Origin: an uncultured Porphyromonadaceae bacterium | GTDB taxonomy: Bacteria; Bacteroidota; Bacteroidia; Bacteroidales; Muribaculaceae | Length of the DNA: 64,000 nt | Direction: 5' to 3' | Assembly (NCBI GenBank): GCA_937901905.1 | Contig: CALDIF010000025.1 | Span: 1-64,000 of the forward strand | Part shown: positions 55,693-63,869 of the stretch, piece by piece | How positions within the stretch are numbered: the first letter of the stretch is position 1 | Layout of the letters: the number at the start of each line of letters is the position of its first letter | The notes under the pieces: generated by a model | What the model was told of the DNA's origin: nothing | Databases searched by the model: none | Seen by the model: only the letters and a program-made list of their open reading frames with translations | Position numbers and translations under genes: made by a program

Positions 55693-56199
55693 TCAAAGGC
55701 TGCGCGGATCTTCAATCACGACGGCATTGCCGATTGCGAGCGAAGCGGCAACGTCGATGAGACGCTGGTTGCTGCTACCTCTAAACAGCAGACTCGTGTC
55801 GCGCTTTGCCAACATGAAAGGACCGTCAACAACGACATCGACATCACGGACCACCTCGAGTAAACGTGGCGTTGCGACAACGGTTTCCCACGTGTAGCCC
55901 GTATAGAGCCAAATGTTATAACCGGTGCGTTGCTTTATCAGTCGCGTGAGTTGAGCCATAGCCTCGGCTTGGAACAAGGGGTCACCTCCGGTGAGCGTGA
56001 CGGGCAAATCCTCGCGTGCAATAATATCGACGAGTGCCTCGGGAGTCAACTCCATTTCGCCTCGCGGCGACCACGACTGCGGGTTGTGACACCCGGGACA
56101 GGCGTGATCGCAGCCGGCGAAGTAGATGCTTGTGCGCAAGTGAGGACCGTCTACACTGGTACCGTGAATAATGCGCAGCAGTTGCAGGGTTGTGTTCAT
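55693..56199 (-). CDS. nrdG: Anaerobic ribonucleotide reductase activating protein
   Basis: NrdG is the radical SAM activase that installs the glycyl radical on NrdD. The 168-aa protein has CDHACPGC (Cys30, Cys34, Cys37 binding the Fe-S cluster) and TLTGGDPLFQ near 84. The ATG at 56199 overlaps the nrdD stop (TGATG), which fixes the start; the frame open to 56325 is a shadow in nrdD. It acts only with the upstream NrdD. Confidence 0.95.
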   Translation of the reverse strand: MNTTLQLLRIIHGTSVDGPHLRTSIYFAGCDHACPGCHNPQSWSPRGEMELTPEALVDIIAREDLPVTLTGGDPLFQAEAMAQLTRLIKQRTGYNIWLYTGYTWETVVATPRLLEVVRDVDVVVDGPFMLAKRDTSLLFRGSSNQRLIDVAASLAIGNAVVIEDPRSL

Positions 56200-58406
56200 C
56201 ACTTGTGGACAACGCGGTCGTTGAGTTCGGCAAGTTTGCCGCTGTTCCAACGGTCGGTGGTGCCGACGAGGTAACCGGTGATGCGTTGCAAGCGGTCGAT
56301 GTGCTTGCCTCCACAACGCGGACACACCTCGAGTCCTTCACTCGCGTCCTCATAGCCACAGTCCATACAGCGATTGCGGTTGTGATTGACGCTGCAGTAA
56401 CCGATGTTGTAACGATCCATCAAGTCGACCACGTCGGCGATCGCTTGCGGATTGTGGGTGGCATCACCGTCAATCTCAACGTAGAAGATGTGACCGCCAC
56501 GGGTCAACTCGTGATACGGAGCCTCAATCTCGGCCTTGTGCTTGGGCGAGCAGTGGTAATAAACCGGCACGTGGTTACTGTTGGTGTAGTAAATCTTGTC
56601 GGTCACTCCGGGTATCTCGCCGAAGTCCTTGCGGTCGCGACGTGTGAACTTACCGCTCAGTCCCTCGGCAGGAGTGGCGAGCACGCTGTAGTTGTGACGA
56701 TAACGCTCACTGAACTCGTTCACGCGGTCACGCATATAGGTGATAATCTTCAAGCCCAATGCCTGAGCCTCGTCGCTCTCGCCGTGGTGCTTGCCGATGA
56801 GCGCAATGAGGCACTCGGCAAGCCCGATGAAACCGATACCGAGCGTACCCTGATTGATGACACTGTCAATGCGATCCTCGGGCTTGAGATTCTCGGCACC
56901 GACCCACAGTTGCGACATGAGCAAGGGGAACTGCTTTGCCATGGCGGTCTTCTGGAAGTTGAAACGATCGTCGAGTTGGCGAGCAGTAACCTCAAGCACC
57001 CTGTCCAACTTGGCGAAGAAGGTGTCGATGCGCTCCTGCTTATCCTCGATGTTCATGCACTCAATGGCGAGGCGCACGATGTTGATGGTTGAGAACGAGA
57101 TGTTGCCGCGACCGATAGAAGTCTTTTCACCGAAACGATTTTCGAACACGCGTGTACGGCACCCCATCGTTGCCACCTCGTAACGATAACGCTTCGGATC
57201 ATCGGGAGTCCACAACTCGTGGTGGTTATAGGTCGCATCAAGGTTGACGAAGTTGGGGAAGAAACGTCGTGCTGTCACCTTGCATGCAAGTTGGTACAAG
57301 TCGTAGTTGCGATCACCGGGCTTATAACTGACTCCGGTTTTCTTCTTCCAAATTTGGATGGGGAAAATAGCGGTTGCGCCACCGCCCACGCCCTCGTAGG
57401 TACTGTTGAGCAATTCACGAATGATACAACGCCCCTCGGCACTGGTGTCGGTACCGTAGTTTATCGAACTGAATACCACTTGGTTGCCACCGCGGCTGTG
57501 AATGGTGTTCATGTTGTGAATGAAAGCCTCCATCGCTTGGTGCACACGACCGGCAGTGCGGTTGATAGCGTGTTGCAAAAAGCGGGCATCGCCCTCGAGA
57601 CCGTCAAGGTCGCGCACGATATAGTCTTCGATTTCGGCATCATACAGGTGGCTGAGGTTGACACCGTTGAGGTTTTCGATAATTTTCACCTCCTCAATGA
57701 ACGACTTGCGCACAAAGGGGGCAAGGTAGAAGTCAAATGCCGGAATGGCCTGACCGCCGTGCATCTCGTTTTGGGCGGTTTCCATCGTGATACAAGCCAT
57801 CACGCTTGCAGTCTCGATGCGCTTTGCCGGACGACTCTCACCATGACCCGCCATGAAACCGCCCGTAAGGATTTTGTCCAACGGGTGCTGCACACAGGTC
57901 AAACTCTTGGTGGGATAGTAATCCTTGTCGTGAATGTGCAAATAATTGTTGCGCACTGCCTCAAACGCTTCCTCGCTCAACAGATAATCGTCGACAAAGG
58001 GCTTGGTGGTCTCGCTGGCAAATTTCATCATCATGCCGGCAGGGGTGTCGGCATTCATGTTGGCGTTCTCGCGAGTAATGTCGTTGTTCTTGGCATTGAT
58101 AATCTCGAGGAACATGTCGCGCACCTTGGCACGACGAGCCACGCTGCGTTTTTGACGATAACTGATGTAGCAACGTGCCACTTCCTTGCGCGGACTCTTC
58201 ATGAGTTCCAACTCAACGAGATCCTGTATTTCCTCGACGCTCATTTGGCTACGACCGCGCTGACCGATGCGGTCGGCTATGCGCTGTATGAGAGTCTCGT
58301 CCTCGCCTGCCTCGGTGGCAAGCATTGCCTTGCGAATTGCCGCTTTAATCTTCTCCTCGTTGTAGCCGACTATGCGACCGTCACGCTTCAAGACTGTTAC
58401 TATCAT
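56199..58406 (-). CDS. nrdD: Anaerobic ribonucleoside-triphosphate reductase
   Basis: NrdD makes deoxyribonucleotides under anaerobic conditions. The 735-aa protein has an N-terminal ATP cone (KRDGRIVGYNEEKIKAAIRKA) for allosteric control, the ten-stranded barrel core, a C-terminal four-Cys zinc site (CMDC and CPRC) and the glycyl radical motif RITGYL with Gly711. Length fits. Promoter at 58497-58527; nrdG follows with overlap. The upstream DNA carries several DnaA-box-like motifs. Confidence 0.96.
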   Translation of the reverse strand: MIVTVLKRDGRIVGYNEEKIKAAIRKAMLATEAGEDETLIQRIADRIGQRGRSQMSVEEIQDLVELELMKSPRKEVARCYISYRQKRSVARRAKVRDMFLEIINAKNNDITRENANMNADTPAGMMMKFASETTKPFVDDYLLSEEAFEAVRNNYLHIHDKDYYPTKSLTCVQHPLDKILTGGFMAGHGESRPAKRIETASVMACITMETAQNEMHGGQAIPAFDFYLAPFVRKSFIEEVKIIENLNGVNLSHLYDAEIEDYIVRDLDGLEGDARFLQHAINRTAGRVHQAMEAFIHNMNTIHSRGGNQVVFSSINYGTDTSAEGRCIIRELLNSTYEGVGGGATAIFPIQIWKKKTGVSYKPGDRNYDLYQLACKVTARRFFPNFVNLDATYNHHELWTPDDPKRYRYEVATMGCRTRVFENRFGEKTSIGRGNISFSTINIVRLAIECMNIEDKQERIDTFFAKLDRVLEVTARQLDDRFNFQKTAMAKQFPLLMSQLWVGAENLKPEDRIDSVINQGTLGIGFIGLAECLIALIGKHHGESDEAQALGLKIITYMRDRVNEFSERYRHNYSVLATPAEGLSGKFTRRDRKDFGEIPGVTDKIYYTNSNHVPVYYHCSPKHKAEIEAPYHELTRGGHIFYVEIDGDATHNPQAIADVVDLMDRYNIGYCSVNHNRNRCMDCGYEDASEGLEVCPRCGGKHIDRLQRITGYLVGTTDRWNSGKLAELNDRVVHK

Positions 58407-58496
58407 GGGGTGGTATGTCAGTTAAATGTGTTATGGATTATGTTAATTATGCTGTTTAAAAAGCGGACTTGAAACGGGGTTGTCCAAATCCGAATG

Positions 58497-58527
58497 CAAA
58501 ACTACAACAAGAGTTTGATATGACAAA
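58497..58527 (-). promoter_or_regulatory. Promoter of nrdD-nrdG
   Basis: TTTG (58527-58524), 19 nt, TAGTTTTG (58504-58497) on the minus strand; leader of about 85 nt. Confidence 0.8.
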
Positions 58528-58548
58528 ATTTTTGACCGAAAAAATTAC

Positions 58549-58692
58549 AAAAGTTTTCCACAAAATTTCGTTTTGGAAAACTTTTTGAACATCGCAAAAT
58601 TATAAACGGCTAAAAATCAGTGACATAGAAAAATTTTTGGAAAACTTTTCAATGTCACCGATTTTAAAAGTTATCCACAATGGACAACTTTT
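58549..58692. promoter_or_regulatory. Cluster of DnaA-box-like sites
   Basis: Copies: AAAAGTTTTCCA at 58549-58560 with inverted TGGAAAACTTTT at 58574-58585; inverted copy at 58638-58649; AAAAGTTATCCA at 58666-58677 with inverted TGGACAACTTTT at 58681-58692. One perfect E. coli-type DnaA box and several near matches in AT-rich DNA suggest DnaA binding, either as part of a replication origin or for control of nrdD. Confidence 0.5.
58620..58657 (-). terminator. Hairpin downstream of hpf
   Basis: GTGACATAGAAAA (58620-58632) can pair with TTTTCAATGTCAC (58646-58658) with one mismatch; the minus strand continues TGATTTTTAG. It overlaps one of the AAAAGTTTTCCA copies, so one sequence may serve as both terminator and binding site. 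Confidence 0.5.
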
Positions 58693-58713
58693 ATCCTTAA
58701 GGCGGTCGTCAAA

Positions 58714-59004
58714 TTAACGCTTATTGCCTTTCTCCAACTGGCGTTTCAAGGCATCAACACACAGGTCAACAGCCTCCTCAAACGTGTCGGCCACCTTGCT
58801 TGCAAACAAATCATCGCGACCGGCTACCGACAACTTCACTGCCGCCTCCTTGTTCATTGCGGTCTCGGGCTTGACAACCTTGAGGTTCACCTCAACCGAC
58901 GCGATTTCCTCATGGTGTTTAGCCAACTTCTCAACCTTCTTGGTGATGAAGTCCTGCAACTTCTCGGTTGCATCAAAGTGAATCGATTTAATCTTGATGT
59001 CCAT
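58714..59004 (-). CDS. hpf: Ribosome hibernation-promoting factor (short HPF/RaiA type)
   Basis: The 96-aa protein (MDIKIKSIHFDATEKLQDFI) is a short-form HPF with the beta-alpha-beta-beta-beta-alpha fold and basic tail; it binds the 30S decoding site and silences ribosomes in slow growth. The ATG at 59004 follows a strong Shine-Dalgarno AAGGAGT, 7 nt upstream, which is rare in Bacteroidota and overlaps the last codons of xerC. The frame open to 59064 would overlap xerC and is rejected. Confidence 0.92.
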   Translation of the reverse strand: MDIKIKSIHFDATEKLQDFITKKVEKLAKHHEEIASVEVNLKVVKPETAMNKEAAVKLSVAGRDDLFASKVADTFEEAVDLCVDALKRQLEKGNKR

Positions 59005-59008
59005 GGTC

Positions 59009-59905
59009 TTACTCCTTTCTTTGTGCCCGTGGGTGGGCAAGTTTATAATTTTGTTGTAATTCACTCATCGTAACGTGGGTATAGATTTGTGTCGCCGCCA
59101 ACGAACTGTGTCCGAGCAACTCCTTGACGCTTCCCAAGCCGGCACCGTCGCCCAGCAGGGCACTGGCAAAACTGTGTCGCAGGGTGTGAGGGCTGAGTTG
59201 TTCTGCGCCCCCCTCACGAGCAAGACTCGAGTGCACCATGTTATATACGAGCGAGGGATATAACGGTTTGCCGGCACGCGTGATAAAAAATGTGTCGTGT
59301 CCGGTGCCTATCATGCTGTCGCGCATTGTGCGATAGCGGTCAATCCAGCCTGCCAACTCGTTGCCGTAGGGTATCAGGCGTTCCTTATCACGCTTGCCGA
59401 GCACACGCAACTCACGGCGTTTATTATCCACTGCAACGTCTTGCAAACCTATCAACTCTCCACGACGCATACCCGTTGAGTAGAGCATCAGCACCACCAC
59501 ATAGGCGAGCATCGCATCGTAGTCATCGGCACCGACCTCGGTGTCAAGCACGGCGTCCATCGTCTCGCTGCGTATCCACCGGGGCAAGCGCGACGGCAAC
59601 TTGGCGGGCTCGATGTCTCGCGACGGATCGGCACTGACCATACCGCTACGCATCATGTAACGATACAATGCCCGCACCGACTGTACCTTGCGACGTATGG
59701 TACGCGCCGAGTCGCCCGACATCGACAAACTCGCCACCCAATCGCGCACATCAGCCGTGGTAATCGTCGACAGGGTCTCGGGCGTACAGTCAGGCGCGAC
59801 ATGGTCGGCAAACTGCCTCAAGTCAACACCATAAGCCTTGACGGTGAGAGCCGAGCGCCCCAACTCATGGCGAGCGTACTGCAAATATTGCTCTATCACG
59901 TTCAT
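59009..59905 (-). CDS. xerC: Tyrosine recombinase XerC-like
   Basis: A 298-aa tyrosine recombinase with an N-terminal SAM-like core-binding domain (about 1-85) and a catalytic domain holding Arg in GMRRGE near 143, HTLRHSFA near 240 (His, Arg), and HSSLAATQIYTHV with the nucleophile Tyr near 273. Length and absence of flanking inverted repeats point to the chromosome-dimer resolvase rather than a mobile-element integrase, although this is not certain. It is cotranscribed with hpf, 4 nt downstream. Confidence 0.9.
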   Translation of the reverse strand: MNVIEQYLQYARHELGRSALTVKAYGVDLRQFADHVAPDCTPETLSTITTADVRDWVASLSMSGDSARTIRRKVQSVRALYRYMMRSGMVSADPSRDIEPAKLPSRLPRWIRSETMDAVLDTEVGADDYDAMLAYVVVLMLYSTGMRRGELIGLQDVAVDNKRRELRVLGKRDKERLIPYGNELAGWIDRYRTMRDSMIGTGHDTFFITRAGKPLYPSLVYNMVHSSLAREGGAEQLSPHTLRHSFASALLGDGAGLGSVKELLGHSSLAATQIYTHVTMSELQQNYKLAHPRAQRKE

Positions 59906-59961
59906 AATCTCGCCACGAATTTACACAAAATAATCAGATAATCAAAATTTAAATCTCATAT

Positions 59962-59970
59962 TGTGGACAA
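59962..59970 (-). promoter_or_regulatory. Single DnaA-box-like site upstream of xerC
   Basis: The minus strand reads TTGTCCACA, one base from TTATCCACA, within AAAGTTGTCCACAA. It shares the AAAGTTNTCCA core of the cluster 1.3 kb away and lies in the AT-rich gap before xerC. Confidence 0.4.
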
Positions 59971-60075
59971 CTTTCTCCTTTCGGTGGAGTTAACAGGTAA
60001 TATCAATAAAGAGGAGACCACCACCGCATCACTATTCTCCACAAGGAGCCACTGCCTCGCCGTGCGTTCTACGGT

Positions 60076-60525
60076 TCACCGCTTTGAACGGAAAAAAGCT
60101 GTCATCAACGCGGCGCAGTCATCGGCGAGGATGCCGCCTGTGACCCGTGTGAGCCGGTGAAACGGTGACACAGTCGGGTTGTAACTGCGATAACCGCGCT
60201 TGTCGTCGGGCGCACCGTACACCACACGGTCAATTTGGCTCCACCCCAGCGCGGCGGCACACATCAGGCACGGCTCGACCGTGACATACAGCGTACACCC
60301 CTTGAGGTACTTTCCCCCCAAGTGAGCCGCTGCGGCTGTAATGGCTTGCATCTCGGCATGCGCTGTCACATCGGTGAGAGCCTCGGTGAGGTTGTGCCCC
60401 CTGCCTATCACTGCGCCACCCGCCACCACGACGGCACCGATGGGCACCTCATCTCGCGCGAGAGCACGTCGCGCCTCCTCGAGCGCAAGTCGCATATATC
60501 GCTCGTCATCTTCTATAGTGTTCAT
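60076..60525 (-). CDS. tadA: tRNA-specific adenosine deaminase (TadA-like)
   Basis: The 149-aa cytidine-deaminase-fold enzyme has HAEMQAI near residue 57 (zinc His and catalytic Glu) and PCLMCAAAL near 87-90 (zinc Cys pair). It most likely converts A34 of tRNA-Arg(ACG) to inosine. A general nucleoside deaminase is possible, but the KRGYRSY region fits TadA-type tRNA binding. Length is normal. The 170 nt upstream of xerC separates it from that gene. Confidence 0.88.
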   Translation of the reverse strand: MNTIEDDERYMRLALEEARRALARDEVPIGAVVVAGGAVIGRGHNLTEALTDVTAHAEMQAITAAAAHLGGKYLKGCTLYVTVEPCLMCAAALGWSQIDRVVYGAPDDKRGYRSYNPTVSPFHRLTRVTGGILADDCAALMTAFFRSKR

Positions 60526-60540
60526 GGGAGATTAGAGATT

Positions 60541-60570
60541 ACTATAAACTATAAACTATAAACTATAAAC
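60541..60570. repeat. 7-bp tandem repeat (ACTATAA, 4.3 copies)
   Basis: Perfect repetition of ACTATAA over 30 nt just upstream of the tadA start. It lies beside a hairpin and could vary in copy number by slippage, with possible effect on tadA expression. Confidence 0.85.
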
Positions 60571-60572
60571 TT

Positions 60573-60600
60573 CAATTTTCTAACCGCAATTAGAAAATTG
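60573..60600 (-). terminator. Hairpin carrying the stop codon of the membrane HExxH protein gene
   Basis: CAATTTTCTAA (60573-60583) and TTAGAAAATTG (60590-60600) form a perfect 11-bp stem with a 6-nt loop. The stop codon TAA (60592-60590) is inside the stem. The minus strand continues AAGTTTATAG, T-rich through the tandem repeat. Confidence 0.7.
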
Positions 60601-61252
60601 AATAAGGTATCATGTCACGTACAACGTGATAGAAAGCATAAAACACATTACTGCCGGGGCTCATGGCATCAACGAAGACGCACACGTTGAATAACAACAT
60701 CGCTACAATATAGGTATAACTGAGCACAAGCGGATAACGGTTAATGTCGGTTTGATAATTGCCGGTCTGCGAGGCGAAGCATGCCGCATGAAACCCCATG
60801 GTGACACCTATTATCACATCAATTAACCACATGAACTCATCGCGAATGATGGGTCGCATGATAAAGAAGAAATAGGTATATATAGGCAGGCAGTAAGGAG
60901 CCAAACTCGTGAGGAACAACGAGAAATCGCCTCCACTGCTCGAGATGCGACCTGTTTGCTTGCCGGCGTTGAAGGTGTATACCTCTCTGAAGGTAAGTAT
61001 AGACACCACCGTGTGGGTCAACTCGTGGCTGAAGGTCTCGAACCACCGCAGGTTTTGCCAACCGTGAGCGGTGCGCTTAATCAACCACCTGACCAATAGA
61101 TATATCGCGATACCGGCCGACACGATAGCGTATTCCACCATGGCAGCGGCAGGCAGTGCCGCGAGTGCCACTGCGTCAAGCCACAGCAAGCGTCCCAACA
61201 GCACTGCCAACACCGCCAAGAGCGTGATCGAAACAAATCGCAACACTATCAT
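60590..61252 (-). CDS. Integral membrane protein with HExxH motif, putative M50-type metalloprotease
   Basis: The 220-aa protein has two hydrophobic helices before residue 60, then FETFSHELTHTVVSIL, an HExxH zinc-protease motif at about 77-81 next to a membrane helix, and three further helices. This layout fits intramembrane M50-like peptidases, though the second metal-ligand motif is not clear. The second-ligand candidate is the aspartate in the helix with FMWLIDVIIG. It starts 1 nt after the stop of the penicillin-binding-like gene, so the two are coupled. Confidence 0.65.
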   Translation of the reverse strand: MIVLRFVSITLLAVLAVLLGRLLWLDAVALAALPAAAMVEYAIVSAGIAIYLLVRWLIKRTAHGWQNLRWFETFSHELTHTVVSILTFREVYTFNAGKQTGRISSSGGDFSLFLTSLAPYCLPIYTYFFFIMRPIIRDEFMWLIDVIIGVTMGFHAACFASQTGNYQTDINRYPLVLSYTYIVAMLLFNVCVFVDAMSPGSNVFYAFYHVVRDMIPYSIF

Positions 61253-61253
61253 C

Positions 61254-63869
61254 TCACTGCAGATACTGTCGCGTCAGGCGATACAGGTTCTCCAAGTTGT
61301 TATCGTTTAACAAGAAGTCTCGCGCATGCGATGAGCCGATGCCATTGCCTTTGTCGGGCGGTGACAAACGGGTGACACGCACCACGACCATGATGCCGTT
61401 GACCGTACCTGTAGCACCGGATCTCACGCGACTCACCGCATGTTGTGGCATCAATGCCATGCAATACAAGCCGGCATCGATTTGCGTGCGAGTGCGTTCC
61501 ACCGGCAGTCCCTCAATGCGAGAGTAGTTGTCGGGCGTACCGGTCTTGCCGAAAAGCACCAGTTTGCTGTTGTCGTTGAGGGCGGCATTCAAGCGTTGTA
61601 CTCGATTATACACCGGAGGAAGCAGTTTCCCGCCCGATTGTGCCTCGACCAACGACTGCAACACGGCATTCCATGCGACATTTGAGTAGGACTTGCCCTC
61701 GGCATCGGTAATCAACGGCACACTCACCATGCTATCACCATAGACCAGCGAAGCCGACAACGCACGCTTGGTGAGCATGCGGCTCCATGCCTCCGCCAAC
61801 TTCACCGTGTTCCACTCGTTATTGCCCTGACCGAGCACCCACGGCACCAATCCCTCCTTTACAGTTGCCTCACGACACATCAACTCATAAGCCATGTTCA
61901 CCATGTCGGGGTTGACTATCTCCATGGCAAAGGTCCGGTCATCGCTCAAGTGAAGGTCGCGCCAGATGTATTGCGACATGTCGAAGAAATCGTCTTCGTC
62001 AATCACTGTCGCGTCCCACGACTTGACGTTGTAGAGACTCGACACGGTTTGGAAGAAAGGATTGTTGGCGAAGTTGGTCACATCGGCACCGCTCTTGGGA
62101 AGTGCCCATTTCCCGCCTCTCGTATCAAACACGCCCTTGTAACCGTTGTTCATGTCATTGGCACACATGGCACGCATAGCAAGAGCCACGGGGTACACGT
62201 CCTCGGAGTTGGTGAAGAATCGGGTCATGTTGGTTGAGGTGTTCCAATGTCCGGCCGGTGCCCACTTCGCCACCGGTTTGCCGAACAAGGTGCAGTCATC
62301 ACCCGAACGGCTGAAATCGGTGGCAGACGGTGTGTAATTCGCCAAGTCGGTGCATGTGAGAGCTGCGGCAGTGGCAAGCAGCGGCTTGAAGGTCGAACCG
62401 ATGTAACGCCTGACGAGAGCAGGATTCTTGCGCTCCATCGCTACGTCCTCACTAAGTCCGATATCTGCGGTGCTGTAATATGGCGCGGCAAGCACTTGAC
62501 CTGTCGCCATGTCCATGACGGTCACCGACAACTCAAACTCGTTCTTACCCCTGCCATTGCGTGGGTATGCGTTGCTTAACTTATCCTTGTAGTATTTCTC
62601 GAGCATCTGCTCCATTGTCATTGATAGCAACGGATCAATCGAGAGTTGTATCTGTGCACTGTCGTAGGTCGTGTTGCGCAGCGCGTTGTTCAACCCTCGC
62701 ACAACTTGGTAGGAAAAGCGGTCGGTCATCGACAACGGCACGTTGTAACGGCTCAAGCCGCTATTGGTGTGCATCGGTTGCGAGAGGGTGAGCATGGGGT
62801 TGTGGCGCGACACTGTCAACTCGGAGCGCGTGCCGTCGACACATGTCACCACCAGTTTGACATCGCCGGTGTTGATGGGCAGGCGAGTCATCGCTTGGGC
62901 ATTGGAGCCGGCACTGCTGATAATGCTTTTCTCGTCGGCACCCACATAATAGGGTCGGCACGTGAAGCCTGTGGGTCCCTCGACACGAACGAGCAGGCTG
63001 TCGCCGTCAAAGCCCAGTTTAAGGCTCTCGCTGTATTTATTCTTACTCGCCACGTTAAACACGAGGTTGAGCAGCGGACGGGTCTCGAATTGTTCGTCCA
63101 TATCAAGCCAATTAACCTTAACAGTCCTTGTCGACGATGCACTCAACAAATGTTCACGATCGAGCACATACACGGTCTGTGTGTTATTGTTGGTCGGCAT
63201 CACGACACTGCCCTTGCGCAAGGGTACCACGCTACCGCCATAGGACACGAAACAGTGGTTATCCTCGGCAAACATGGCATTCTCGTGGGCAAGGATAGTG
63301 CTGCGCCACGGGTCACGCTCCAGCGCGACGCGGAACATTGAGGCTATCAGCGAGATGCGGCGCACCCTGATGCCGCTCGTGTCGCTCGCAAACTTGATGC
63401 GGAACAAGCGACTGCCGAGGCTCTCGCGCTGTTTCTTGAGCAGCGAGGCGAGATTGCTGTTGTTGAAGAAACTGCGCATCTCATCGTCGTGAATACTGTC
63501 AACGATAATATCCACGAGGCGTATGTCATCGGCGCGACCGCCCATCATCTTGTCGGCATCGTAGGGCAAAGCGAAACGCAGTGCCGGATACTTCTTGTTC
63601 AAGTCGGCTATCGACTTACACATCTCGGGAGCGCGCTTGTTACCCTCTTCAACGAGACGTTGCAACAATTCATTACTGCGATGTATGAAGCCCGACTCAT
63701 CATCAGGAGTATACACATCGCCCGAGGCTTGTTTCCCGAGGTCATTACAACCGTGGAACACAAACAAGCCCACAACAACCATTGCCAATATCACCAACGC
63801 CAACTTGATGTATGTGCCATGGTTCGTAAACCAATTCTTGTCTATCTTGGGTTCCATTGTATTTGACAT
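61254..63869 (-). CDS. Divergent penicillin-binding transpeptidase-like protein
   Basis: The 871-aa protein has a cytoplasmic tail, one membrane helix (about 22-42) and a large periplasmic part. The transpeptidase motifs can be read in order: ATGQVLA, then STFKP with the putative active Ser near 491, SED in a class B-like SSD/SSN position near 555, and FGKTGTP near 773. The gap between the second and third motif is unusually long, about 215 residues, and the N-terminal 450 residues match nothing I recognise. No glycosyltransferase domain. It starts right after the stop of the gene at the right edge and overlaps operon-wise with the HExxH protein, so the three may act together in cell-wall assembly. 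Confidence 0.75.
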   Translation of the reverse strand: MSNTMEPKIDKNWFTNHGTYIKLALVILAMVVVGLFVFHGCNDLGKQASGDVYTPDDESGFIHRSNELLQRLVEEGNKRAPEMCKSIADLNKKYPALRFALPYDADKMMGGRADDIRLVDIIVDSIHDDEMRSFFNNSNLASLLKKQRESLGSRLFRIKFASDTSGIRVRRISLIASMFRVALERDPWRSTILAHENAMFAEDNHCFVSYGGSVVPLRKGSVVMPTNNNTQTVYVLDREHLLSASSTRTVKVNWLDMDEQFETRPLLNLVFNVASKNKYSESLKLGFDGDSLLVRVEGPTGFTCRPYYVGADEKSIISSAGSNAQAMTRLPINTGDVKLVVTCVDGTRSELTVSRHNPMLTLSQPMHTNSGLSRYNVPLSMTDRFSYQVVRGLNNALRNTTYDSAQIQLSIDPLLSMTMEQMLEKYYKDKLSNAYPRNGRGKNEFELSVTVMDMATGQVLAAPYYSTADIGLSEDVAMERKNPALVRRYIGSTFKPLLATAAALTCTDLANYTPSATDFSRSGDDCTLFGKPVAKWAPAGHWNTSTNMTRFFTNSEDVYPVALAMRAMCANDMNNGYKGVFDTRGGKWALPKSGADVTNFANNPFFQTVSSLYNVKSWDATVIDEDDFFDMSQYIWRDLHLSDDRTFAMEIVNPDMVNMAYELMCREATVKEGLVPWVLGQGNNEWNTVKLAEAWSRMLTKRALSASLVYGDSMVSVPLITDAEGKSYSNVAWNAVLQSLVEAQSGGKLLPPVYNRVQRLNAALNDNSKLVLFGKTGTPDNYSRIEGLPVERTRTQIDAGLYCMALMPQHAVSRVRSGATGTVNGIMVVVRVTRLSPPDKGNGIGSSHARDFLLNDNNLENLYRLTRQYLQ

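Larger units (their letters stand above)
58407..58713. other. AT-rich 307-nt region upstream of nrdD, with repeated AAAAGTTNTCCA motifs
   Basis: It contains the nrdD promoter, the 3' end of hpf, and five copies of AAAAGTTNTCCA in both orientations between 58549 and 58692. Two of these extend to DnaA-box forms, TTTTCCACA (58554-58562) and the consensus TTATCCACA (58671-58679). No gene is seen. Confidence 0.65.

Noticed and set aside
57219..58472. 417-aa plus-strand frame
   Set aside because: Antisense to nrdD and lacking any recognisable motif.
59009..59905. Integrase of a mobile element
   Set aside because: Lies in a housekeeping operon with hpf, with no attachment repeats, cargo or tRNA target nearby; XerC-like role fits better.
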